From Lentisphaeria bacterium UBA1829 (GTDB taxonomy: Bacteria; Verrucomicrobiota; Lentisphaeria; Victivallales; UBA1829): a stretch of 6,403 bases of DNA. Location: contig DDJH01000137.1 of the NCBI GenBank assembly GCA_002338895.1, forward strand, positions 1 through 6,403, written 5' to 3'. The translations under genes were made by a program, and so were the position numbers. The notes below the pieces were generated by a model. The model made no database searches and was not told where the DNA came from. It worked only from the letters and a program-made list of their open reading frames with translations. This document shows positions 1 to 5,500 of the stretch, piece after piece. How positions within the stretch are numbered: position 1 is the stretch's first letter; each line of letters begins with the position of its first letter.

Positions 1-25
1 GATGTATGGGACGGCAGTGAAAATT

Positions 26-34
26 TGCTATAAT
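26..34 (+). promoter_or_regulatory. Extended -10 promoter element for the pseudopilin-GH5 operon
   Basis: TGCTATAAT contains a perfect TATAAT (29-34) preceded by TG one base upstream, the extended -10 form. No good -35 box is visible 16-18 bases upstream (the sequence there is close to ATGGGAC), which is tolerable because an extended -10 can compensate. The predicted start near position 41 would leave a leader of about 39 bases before the ATG at 80. The region upstream lies outside the window, so activator sites cannot be judged. Confidence 0.5.
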
Positions 35-79
35 TAAAAACAGGTTCACACGAGTAAAGCAAAAAGCACGGAGTTTTTA

Positions 80-904
80 ATGATGGATTCTTTCGCAGAT
101 GCAGCCGTACGATCCCATGTTCCGCGAAAATCATTTTTCGATCGGAAGATTATCCACTGCAACACTTTCCCTCAGAGAAGAAGATCGCAAGTCCGATTTA
201 CCCTTATAGAGCTTCTTGTTGTTATTGCTATCATTGCGATCCTGGCCGGACTTCTTCTTCCTGCGCTGAATGCGGCACGAAAGAAAGGACAGGCGGCAAA
301 ATGCCTTGCCAACCTCAAGCAGATCGGAATCGGCATCACCCAGTATGCGGGAGATTTCAATGACTGGCTTCCGGCAGGCAAAAACAACGGAACTCCCGGC
401 AACTGGAAATATGAACTTTCTCTCTACTGCGGACTGCCGAAAGAAGAAAGTTTTGATGCCACGCTCCGCTCGCCAAAATACGGATTCGGAAGCGTGTTCG
501 GATGCGACGGCTTCAGCGGAGTCAGCGAGGGATGCGCGGGTCGCCTGAAAGTCTATCCGAGCCAGTTCGGCGGACTCGGGTGGAATGACAACATCAGCTA
601 CGGGACCGCTCCCGGCGATGAGAAACGTAACTCTTTCCGCGAGCTGAAAAAACTTCTCTCGGAAAGCGCACTCGTCGGAGATACGCTCGACATTGCTCAA
701 TGGGATCTCGGGAGTTATCACGCGGACTATGCCTGTCTTCTTTATCTGCGTTCCGGCGACCCGCTGGATAAACGCATCTCGCGTCGTCACAGCGGCGGGC
801 TCAACATCCTCTGGGTTGACGGTCACGCCGACTGGAAAAAACAGAGCTTTATGGGAGCCGGGAAAAACGGTTCCACCGGCTGGTATTACAGCATCCATAA
901 ATAA
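80..904 (+). CDS. Type II secretion-like pseudopilin with H-X9-DG domain
   Basis: This 274-residue protein has a type IV prepilin-like N terminus. After a long basic leader (residues 1-39, ending RRRSQVR) comes [16 protein letters not shown] at about 40-55, continuing to [12 protein letters not shown]. This is the hydrophobic helix cleaved and methylated by prepilin peptidase, with the conserved Glu at mature position 5. The C-terminal region carries [18 protein letters not shown]: His237, nine residues, then Asp247-Gly248, matching the prepilin-associated H-X9-DG motif. Family members are pseudopilins of unknown specific role, abundant in Planctomycetes and Lentisphaerota, and are expected to sit in the inner membrane or in a pseudopilus. 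The residue before the cleavage site is Arg rather than the usual Gly. GGAG at 70-73 lies 6 bases before ATG 80, and no other in-frame ATG occurs before the helix apart from the adjacent one at 83, so the long leader appears real. The GH5 gene follows after 28 bases, suggesting one transcript. The family call is firm; the function is unknown. Confidence 0.9.
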   Translation: MMDSFADAAVRSHVPRKSFFDRKIIHCNTFPQRRRSQVRFTLIELLVVIAIIAILAGLLLPALNAARKKGQAAKCLANLKQIGIGITQYAGDFNDWLPAGKNNGTPGNWKYELSLYCGLPKEESFDATLRSPKYGFGSVFGCDGFSGVSEGCAGRLKVYPSQFGGLGWNDNISYGTAPGDEKRNSFRELKKLLSESALVGDTLDIAQWDLGSYHADYACLLYLRSGDPLDKRISRRHSGGLNILWVDGHADWKKQSFMGAGKNGSTGWYYSIHK

Positions 905-932
905 GTTCAACAGATTCAGGAGATCGACTGAT

Positions 933-2678
933 ATGAATTGCACTCTCACTCTCTGCACAGCCGCCGCACTTACAGTTCTGACTCTGAATGGAGGCTCTCT
1001 GATGCCACAGAAAGGGAAAATCAGCATTCACGGAGCAGACGGCGCCTCCTTCCGTCAGAAAAACAATGTGCTGATTTTGAAACGGGAAAAACCCGGTATT
1101 CAACTGTTCCTGCGGGGAATGATCCGCTTCCGTCCGGAACTCAAAGGAACATTCGCCCCGGACGATGCGCTGGTCCTGGTGCTGAAAACTGAAAAAGACG
1201 CCACTCTGCGCATGCGCTGGCGCAAAAACGACAAAAGGATGTGTCATCTTCCCGATTTTCCCATTCAGGGGAAAACGGAATTTCAGAAGCTGGTCCTTCC
1301 CCTGCCCTCCACACGGGGAAAGGATCTTGTCTCGCTGGATCTTCAATTCTCCCCGGATCCCGGACAGGTCGAAATCAAGGAGATCGCCATTGCAAAACCG
1401 AAAACCATCACACTGCACACCGAAGGCAATCTCCGCAAGGCGCAGAATGAACTGCGTTTTGCGGGAACCACCGCGGATGCCAATGCCAAAGTCACAATCA
1501 CAATCCGGAATTCCAGCGGAAAGAGTGTATCGAAACAACTGGCTGCCAAAAATGGAAAATTTGAACTTGTCTGGAAAAATCCCCCCCTTGAGATCGGGAA
1601 ATGGAACACCGCATACGCTCAGATTTCCGGAGGGAAGAAAGAGTCCGACATATCCATCCCCCTGCGCATTTTCGGATATCGTGCCAATGATGAGTATGCC
1701 TGGCTGAAGGTGAAAGGAAAAGAAATTGTCACATCCCCGGAGAGCAAGGGCGGAGAACGCGTCTTCGTTCCGGTCGGAATCGGCTATTGCAGAGATGTCA
1801 TCATTCCCGCTCAGGACGAGGAAGTGATGAAATTCTGCAAAGAACGGAACCTGAACACTATCCGCCTTCCGTTCTATACGAGATTTTTCAACAACAGAGA
1901 GACAGAACCTCTTGATATTGAAGAACATATTCGAGATTTCATCCTGCCGGTCGTCGAAGCCGCCAAACGAAACAACATGTATGTGATTCTGGACGATCAC
2001 GGCTACTTCACAGCAAAAATCGACGAAGCCAAGGCCCGTCAGTCCCAGAAAGCCCCCCGATGGAGCGAGAAAGGATTTGAGGAATGGATCCGCCGCTGGG
2101 TGAAAGTCGCCGAATTCTTCAAGGATGAACCGGCCGTTCTCGGATATGAACTGCTGAATGAGCCGCATGACATTTCACCGGAGATGACACGCAAGTGGTA
2201 CACCCGCTGTCTTAAAGCGATCCGCGCGGTGGATACCCGGCATATCATTCTAGTCGGCAATGCGGACTGGTCCCATGCCCGTGCGATGGAAAAGACATGG
2301 GGCGCCACCGCCTCCACGGTCGATGCGCCCTTCAACAATGTGGTCTTTATTTTCCACGACTACCCCGAAGACAACCATCCGCACCAGGTTGCAGAATCCA
2401 TCACGGCCTTCCGCGACAAACACAATGTCCCGGTCCTCTGCACCGAATTCGGCGCAACGCACTGGAACAAATCGGAGACGGTCTGCCGCTCCTTCATTGC
2501 CGGCATGGTCACTCTCTTTGCCCGGGAGAAGGTCGGCTGGATGATCTGGGCGCTGAAACGTCTGGAGGACAATCCCCGGACCCCTCACGTCGCGCCCCGT
2601 TTCGACTCCTGTGGATACAGCGACATCTGGATCCCGGCAGCACGGATCACCGCCTCTCCCGTTCCGCAGCCCCGCTGA
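933..2678 (+). CDS. GH5-type glycoside hydrolase (cellulase superfamily) with N-terminal beta-rich region
   Basis: The protein has 581 residues. The C-terminal half (about 275-570) is a GH5-like TIM barrel: Arg311 in NTIRLPF, His356 in VILDDHG, the acid/base Glu410 in LLNEPHD, His475 in FIFHDYPED, the nucleophile Glu505 in VLCTEFGA, and Trp539 in VGWMIWALK. All key clan GH-A positions are present, so it should be an active retaining glycosidase on a beta-linked glycan; substrate and subfamily cannot be read from the sequence. Residues about 25-155 look like a beta-sandwich, possibly carbohydrate binding, and 156-250 like an Ig-type domain; both are inferred from alternating hydrophobic and polar stretches. 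Residues 1-23 (MNCTLTLCTAAALTVLTLNG) resemble a signal peptide without the usual basic start, so export is likely but not certain. The start at 933 is supported by AGGAGA at 918-923. An open frame runs further upstream, but it overlaps the pseudopilin gene and is a shadow. A strong terminator follows the stop. Confidence 0.88.
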   Translation: MNCTLTLCTAAALTVLTLNGGSLMPQKGKISIHGADGASFRQKNNVLILKREKPGIQLFLRGMIRFRPELKGTFAPDDALVLVLKTEKDATLRMRWRKNDKRMCHLPDFPIQGKTEFQKLVLPLPSTRGKDLVSLDLQFSPDPGQVEIKEIAIAKPKTITLHTEGNLRKAQNELRFAGTTADANAKVTITIRNSSGKSVSKQLAAKNGKFELVWKNPPLEIGKWNTAYAQISGGKKESDISIPLRIFGYRANDEYAWLKVKGKEIVTSPESKGGERVFVPVGIGYCRDVIIPAQDEEVMKFCKERNLNTIRLPFYTRFFNNRETEPLDIEEHIRDFILPVVEAAKRNNMYVILDDHGYFTAKIDEAKARQSQKAPRWSEKGFEEWIRRWVKVAEFFKDEPAVLGYELLNEPHDISPEMTRKWYTRCLKAIRAVDTRHIILVGNADWSHARAMEKTWGATASTVDAPFNNVVFIFHDYPEDNHPHQVAESITAFRDKHNVPVLCTEFGATHWNKSETVCRSFIAGMVTLFAREKVGWMIWALKRLEDNPRTPHVAPRFDSCGYSDIWIPAARITASPVPQPR

Positions 2679-2687
2679 ATCAACCAC

Positions 2688-2731
2688 AAAAACTCCGGGA
2701 ACGCCATCGAAGGTTTTCCCGGAGTTTTTTT
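2688..2731. terminator. Bidirectional intrinsic terminator between convergent genes
   Basis: A perfect 14-bp stem pairs AAAAACTCCGGGAA (2688-2701) with TTCCCGGAGTTTTT (2716-2729) around a 14-base loop. The plus strand ends in seven T (2725-2731), which should terminate the GH5 transcript 10 bases after its stop codon. Read on the minus strand, the same stem ends in five T, and the transporter gene stops at 2739, just upstream in that direction. One structure can therefore end both convergent transcripts. Confidence 0.9.
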
Positions 2732-2738
2732 ATCTCTT

Positions 2739-3644
2739 TCACACCCCTTCCGACGCCTTTTTCCGCTCCCTCCACTGCCGGATGCTCTGAAGCGAGACGG
2801 ACAGAACCAGAAGAAACAGACATCCGCAGAACGCCGCCGAAAACTCCCGGTGCTCATGGAAAATCAGTATCGCAAGCAGAATACTGTACACCGGCTCCAG
2901 ATTGTAACTCAGATTCACCGTGAACGCGGAAATCGCATTCAAAGCCCGGATCTGGAAATAGTAAAGTCCGATGGTGCACGCCACGGCAAAAACGATCAGC
3001 TCCCCCGTTTCCGGAATCGTCGGCAGAAAACGGGAGGCCGGAAACATCATCAGCCAGACAGGGGAAAGAAGCGTAAACGCCAGAAATCCTCCGCACATCT
3101 CCTCATACAGAATCGTTCCGGAAGAGTAAAAGCGCCCCAGATACTTGGATGCAATCGTATAAAGCGATGCAAGAAGCGTTGAGACGATCCCCAGCAGAAT
3201 TCCCGTCCGGAAGCGGATATCAAGTGAAAACACGAGCAGCACCCCGATCATCGCCAGCAGACTGAACGCCAGCTCCATGCATTGAAAGCGCCGTTTCAGC
3301 AGCAGCGGCTCCAGAATCGCGGAAAAGAAACCGATCATCGCAAAGCAGGCCACCCCGACAGAGACATTCGACGCCTTGATGCTCCCGAAAAAGAATATCC
3401 AGTGCAACGCCAGCAGCAGTCCTGCTCCCGCAATCGTCAGCCGATCCTTCCACCCCTCCGTCCCTCCCTTTCTCCGGATCATGCGGAATGCGACCAGAAT
3501 CAGAGCCGTGAAAAACATCCGCCACCAGGTCATCACGCCGCTGGAAAGCTCGATCAGCTTCCCGAGGATTCCGGTGAATCCGGCAAAAAGAATCGACAAA
3601 TGAAGAGAGAGAAAAGCCTGCACCATCTCCCGTTTTCCATCCAT
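2739..3644 (-). CDS. EamA/DMT-family membrane transporter
   Basis: The protein has 301 residues with about ten hydrophobic helices (roughly 9-28, 37-55, 70-87, 93-111, 120-138, 148-167, 178-200, 214-231, 237-262, 267-286) and a basic C terminus (RQWRERKK). It shows the tandem EamA repeat: the end of the fourth helix reads SAILEPLLLKRRF (Glu112-Pro113), and the ninth reads VNLSYNLEPVYSILL followed by IFHE (Glu250-Pro251), the family's repeated Glu-Pro signature. Length and topology fit the 10-TMS drug/metabolite transporter group. These are inner-membrane exporters or facilitators of small metabolites; the substrate cannot be predicted. The start is uncertain. ATG 3644 gives the usual family length but has only a weak purine-rich upstream stretch (GGTGG). 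TTG 3716 has a much better AAGGAG (3726-3731, 9-base gap), GTG 3701 has GGAG 5 bases upstream, and ATG 3626 would be too close to its GGGAG. No clear promoter of its own is visible, so it may be read through from the PfpI gene. Confidence 0.88.
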   Translation of the reverse strand: MDGKREMVQAFLSLHLSILFAGFTGILGKLIELSSGVMTWWRMFFTALILVAFRMIRRKGGTEGWKDRLTIAGAGLLLALHWIFFFGSIKASNVSVGVACFAMIGFFSAILEPLLLKRRFQCMELAFSLLAMIGVLLVFSLDIRFRTGILLGIVSTLLASLYTIASKYLGRFYSSGTILYEEMCGGFLAFTLLSPVWLMMFPASRFLPTIPETGELIVFAVACTIGLYYFQIRALNAISAFTVNLSYNLEPVYSILLAILIFHEHREFSAAFCGCLFLLVLSVSLQSIRQWRERKKASEGV

Positions 3645-3685
3645 ACCGCCACCATCCGTATTTCGAATTTTCCGCAGAAGCAGAA

Positions 3686-3712
3686 ACGGAGCAGAAATCA
3701 CTTCTGCTCCGT
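3686..3712 (-). other. Stem-loop between the PfpI and transporter genes (possible weak terminator or leader structure)
   Basis: ACGGAGCAGAA (3686-3696) pairs perfectly with TTCTGCTCCGT (3702-3712) around a 5-base loop. On the minus strand it lies about 67 bases after the PfpI stop and is followed only by TTTCTG, not a full U-tract, so it would be a weak terminator. If the transporter starts at TTG 3716, the hairpin falls inside its first codons. If it starts at ATG 3644, the hairpin sits in its leader. The stem is certain; the role is not. Confidence 0.5.
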
Positions 3713-3725
3713 GCAAAGAAAAAGT

Positions 3726-3731
3726 CTCCTT
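3726..3731 (-). promoter_or_regulatory. Strong Shine-Dalgarno sequence without an ATG at the right distance
   Basis: On the minus strand AAGGAG is followed after 9 bases by TTG (3714-3716), which is in frame with the transporter gene. It would add 24 residues (reading HGAEVISAPFLLL after the start) before the ATG at 3644. It is either the real ribosome site, using a TTG start, or chance within a purine-rich stretch. Confidence 0.3.
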
Positions 3732-3758
3732 CTGTGCAGCCCCCCTCTCCCTTTTCGG

Positions 3759-3777
3759 TCCTGCGCAGGAAAATTTT
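3759..3777. repeat. Two abutting palindromes just after the PfpI stop codon
   Basis: TCCTGCGCAGGA (3759-3770) is a perfect 12-bp palindrome. It shares one base with AAAATTTT (3770-3777), and the pair ends one base from the PfpI stop codon (3779-3781). The hairpin they could form in RNA would have no loop, so a protein-binding site or chance is more likely than a terminator. No function is assigned. Confidence 0.35.
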
Positions 3778-3778
3778 G

Positions 3779-4345
3779 TCAGGCGTTCAAAAGGGCAATG
3801 AACTGTTTCAGCCATTCGACATGGGCAGTCCACGCGGGCCCGGTCACGAACTGACCATCCGTCACAGCTCCCTCGAGCGGCAGAGCGACAAATTCCGCTC
3901 CCGCGGCAAGCACCTCCGGTTCACAGGCCGGATACGAGGAGATCTTCTTTCCACGAATCACATTCGCCGCCGTCAGAAGCTGAGGTCCGTGACAGATTGC
4001 CGCAATCGGTTTTCCCGCCTTGGCAAACGCCTGGATCAGCGCAATCACCTTCTTGTTGAGACGGAGATATTCCGGAGCTCTTCCCCCCGGCAGAAGAAGC
4101 GCATCATAATCCGCTTCCTCCGCAGACTGGAAATCCGCGTTCAGGCGGAAATTGTGTCCGCGTTTTTCCGAATAGGTCTGATCTCCCTCGAAGTCATGAA
4201 TCGCGGTGCGGATCCAGTCGCCCGTCTGCTTGTCCGGACTGACCACATCCACCTGGAAACCGCAGATCTGCAGTGTCTGAAACGGAACCATGAGTTCATA
4301 ATCTTCCACGAAATCCCCGGCAATGATCAGAATTTTTTTCGACAT
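3779..4345 (-). CDS. PfpI/DJ-1 family protein (class I glutamine amidotransferase-like)
   Basis: The 188-residue protein covers the whole DJ-1/PfpI domain. The nucleophile elbow is AAICHGPQLL with Cys118 and adjacent His119. Glu14 in DFVEDYEL matches the conserved Glu that contacts the catalytic Cys, LLLPGGRAPEYLRLN follows the PfpI pattern closely, and SSYPACEPE is the usual downstream segment. From memory the match to archaeal PfpI is close along its full length. Members have been described as intracellular proteases or as glyoxalase/deglycase-type stress enzymes; the physiological reaction is disputed, so only the family is named. It has no signal peptide and is cytoplasmic. The start is the ATG at 4345 (MSKKILIIAG), because the upstream in-frame ATG at 4360 overlaps the ribosome site GGAGGAGA. 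It has its own promoter in the 73-base gap after the AraC gene. Confidence 0.92.
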   Translation of the reverse strand: MSKKILIIAGDFVEDYELMVPFQTLQICGFQVDVVSPDKQTGDWIRTAIHDFEGDQTYSEKRGHNFRLNADFQSAEEADYDALLLPGGRAPEYLRLNKKVIALIQAFAKAGKPIAAICHGPQLLTAANVIRGKKISSYPACEPEVLAAGAEFVALPLEGAVTDGQFVTGPAWTAHVEWLKQFIALLNA

Positions 4346-4350
4346 GGACA

Positions 4351-4358
4351 TCTCCTCC
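4351..4358 (-). promoter_or_regulatory. Shine-Dalgarno sequence that fixes the PfpI start
   Basis: On the minus strand GGAGGAGA lies 5 bases before ATG 4345, or 7 bases counting only GGAGGA. An in-frame ATG at 4360 immediately precedes and overlaps it, and another ATG at 4351 overlaps its end, so neither could use it. This supports MSKK rather than MEEM as the N terminus. Confidence 0.8.
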
Positions 4359-4374
4359 ATTTTTCAGTTTCGGT

Positions 4375-4402
4375 AATATACGTCATTTTTGCGGAAAGGC
4401 AA
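4375..4402 (-). promoter_or_regulatory. Sigma70-type promoter of the PfpI gene
   Basis: On the minus strand TTGCCT (4397-4402) serves as -35 and TATATT (4375-4380) as -10, with a 16-base spacer. The -10 matches five of six consensus bases and the -35 four of six. Transcription would start near 4368, leaving a leader of about 23 bases that holds the Shine-Dalgarno sequence. Confidence 0.6.
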
Positions 4403-4406
4403 CTCC

Positions 4407-4416
4407 TTCTGCAGAA
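4407..4416. repeat. 10-bp palindrome upstream of the PfpI promoter
   Basis: TTCTGCAGAA is a perfect palindrome between the AraC stop codon (4419-4421) and the -35 box of the PfpI promoter (4397-4402). Its position would suit an activator or repressor half-site pair, but a 10-bp palindrome can arise by chance. No second copy is seen in the window. Confidence 0.25.
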
Positions 4417-4418
4417 AC

Positions 4419-5312
4419 TTATGACTCCGGCAGATTTTCAGAACTGCTGTTTCGGATTCGAACGGGATCGGCCGCCTCCGTCTGACAGGCCTTCCGGTAC
4501 TGCAGCGGAGTCATCCCGTAGCGGCGCCGGAAGAGTTTGGAAAGATATGCCGCATCCGAAAAATTCAGATACCTTGTTATATCCCCGATCGGATGACTGG
4601 TTTCCCGAAGCTGACGGGCCGCCTCCGAGAGTTTCAGATTCTGCACATACGCCGTCGGCGATTCCGAAAAGTATTCTCCCCAGTACCGGAAAAACGTGCG
4701 GCGCGACATCCCATGTTCCAGCGCCAGACTCTCCAGATCAAACTCTCCATTGTTCCGCACGTTCAGCGCGGATGCAATCGCCAGAATCTTGTCTTTTCTG
4801 TCATCATGCTTCCTTGTCAATTTCTCTCTCAGGAAGATCAGCTCCTCAAGCAGCTGGAAACACGCCAGGTCGATCCGGTCCGCCACACAGCGTTCGAGCG
4901 AATGATTCCGCAGATCGGTCAGTCTGCGGATCAGTTCCGAAATTTCGGGCGTCAGTTCAATCTCCCACGCGACCGCCTCCGGAAGAATTCCAAGCGCTCT
5001 CATTTTCTCCAGCGACTCCAGCGAATAGCTGAAATGAAACGAGTTGCGCGGATACGGCAGAGCATTGGAAAAATGAAGCAGCGGATATTTGATCAGGACA
5101 TGCGGAAACGGGGTCCGGTAGACAACCCCGTCGATCCGGTCGACGGCAAACTTTTCCTCTCCGGAAGAGAGGCGGATGCAGATTTCAAAATTATCCGTAA
5201 AAAAGAATTTGTGATCGCCGCGCACCTCCCCGATGCTCGTTCCGAGACGTTGAACGGGAAACGGAAACGGCACAATTCTCTGATGTCCGGAAAGATCGGT
5301 TTCATACAGCAT
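4419..5312 (-). CDS. AraC-family transcriptional regulator
   Basis: The 297-residue protein has a C-terminal AraC DNA-binding domain (about 175-275) with two helix-turn-helix units: FDLESLALEHGMSRRTFFRYW (191-211) and PIGDITRYLNFSDAAYLSKL (241-260). It then reads FRRRYGMTPLQYRK, the family signature at the end of the second unit. Residues about 1-120 form a beta-rich sensor region resembling the cupin-like effector-binding domain of sugar-responsive AraC proteins, and 120-170 is helical and may dimerise. The ligand cannot be named. The start at 5312 is supported by GGAG (5321-5324 on the minus strand), 8 bases upstream; the open frame extends further to 5435 but crosses the predicted promoter. 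It is divergent from the GH16 gene and shares a 188-base control region with it, so it probably regulates that gene and perhaps itself. Confidence 0.93.
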   Translation of the reverse strand: MLYETDLSGHQRIVPFPFPVQRLGTSIGEVRGDHKFFFTDNFEICIRLSSGEEKFAVDRIDGVVYRTPFPHVLIKYPLLHFSNALPYPRNSFHFSYSLESLEKMRALGILPEAVAWEIELTPEISELIRRLTDLRNHSLERCVADRIDLACFQLLEELIFLREKLTRKHDDRKDKILAIASALNVRNNGEFDLESLALEHGMSRRTFFRYWGEYFSESPTAYVQNLKLSEAARQLRETSHPIGDITRYLNFSDAAYLSKLFRRRYGMTPLQYRKACQTEAADPVRIRNSSSENLPES

Positions 5313-5334
5313 GACAGACTCTCCATTTCCTGAT

Positions 5335-5362
5335 AATTTAACAGTTCCGCCTCTTTTTTCAA
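5335..5362 (-). promoter_or_regulatory. Predicted promoter of the AraC-family gene
   Basis: On the minus strand TTGAAA (5357-5362) is the -35 box and TAAATT (5335-5340) the -10, with a 16-base spacer. They match consensus at five and four of six positions. Transcription would start near 5328, leaving a very short leader just before the Shine-Dalgarno sequence. The direct repeat at 5372-5407 lies about 10 bases upstream of this -35 box. Confidence 0.5.
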
Positions 5363-5371
5363 GAGCGAAAA

Positions 5372-5407
5372 TGGCACGATATTTCTGTTTTTTTGGCACG
5401 ACTTTTC
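5372..5407 (+). promoter_or_regulatory. Direct-repeat operator, probable AraC-family binding site
   Basis: TGGCACGA-nn-TTTC occurs at 5372-5385 and again at 5394-5407 in the same orientation, 12 of 14 bases being identical. The copies start 22 bp apart, about two DNA turns. AraC-family proteins classically bind two direct half-sites about 21 bp apart, with the proximal one touching the -35 box. Here the second copy ends one base before the predicted GH16 -35 box (5409). The repeat is seen directly; the binding protein is inferred from the adjacent AraC gene. Confidence 0.65.
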
Positions 5408-5408
5408 C

Positions 5409-5436
5409 TTGCGGAGACCGGAAACTGTGGTACATT
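5409..5436 (+). promoter_or_regulatory. Predicted promoter of the GH16 gene
   Basis: TTGCGG (5409-5414) is the -35 box. TACATT (5431-5436) is the -10, preceded by TGG as an extended -10, with a 16-base spacer. Both boxes deviate from consensus, as is usual for activator-dependent promoters, and the direct repeat lies immediately upstream. Transcription would start near 5443, leaving a leader of about 58 bases. Confidence 0.5.
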
Positions 5437-5500
5437 GAATCAAGGGGAAAAATGATATTCTCCTCCTTCTCCAGAAAAAATAAAACAAGGATTGCAAAAG

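Noticed and set aside
693..932. An N-terminal extension of the GH5 gene back to 693
   Set aside because: It lies inside the pseudopilin coding sequence in another frame. ATG 933 has a good AGGAGA ribosome site and a signal-like N terminus.
131..1027. A 298-codon open frame on the minus strand across the pseudopilin gene
   Set aside because: It is antisense to a gene with clear family motifs, its translation is unlike any family I know, and it reads out of the coding frame of known domains. It is a shadow of codon bias.
849..2168. A 439-codon open frame on the minus strand across the GH5 gene
   Set aside because: It is antisense to the GH5 gene, including Arg311 and His356 of the barrel. The predicted protein is Phe- and Cys-rich with no domain pattern and no good ribosome site.
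3734..5032. A 432-codon plus-strand open frame across the PfpI and AraC genes
   Set aside because: It crosses two well-supported minus-strand genes and the promoter between them, and its translation is low-complexity and rich in Arg, Ser and Pro.
5351..5365. The small inverted repeat CTCTT...AAGAG in the divergent region
   Set aside because: The stem is only 5 bp and overlaps the AraC-gene -35 box; it is too short to count as an operator or terminator.
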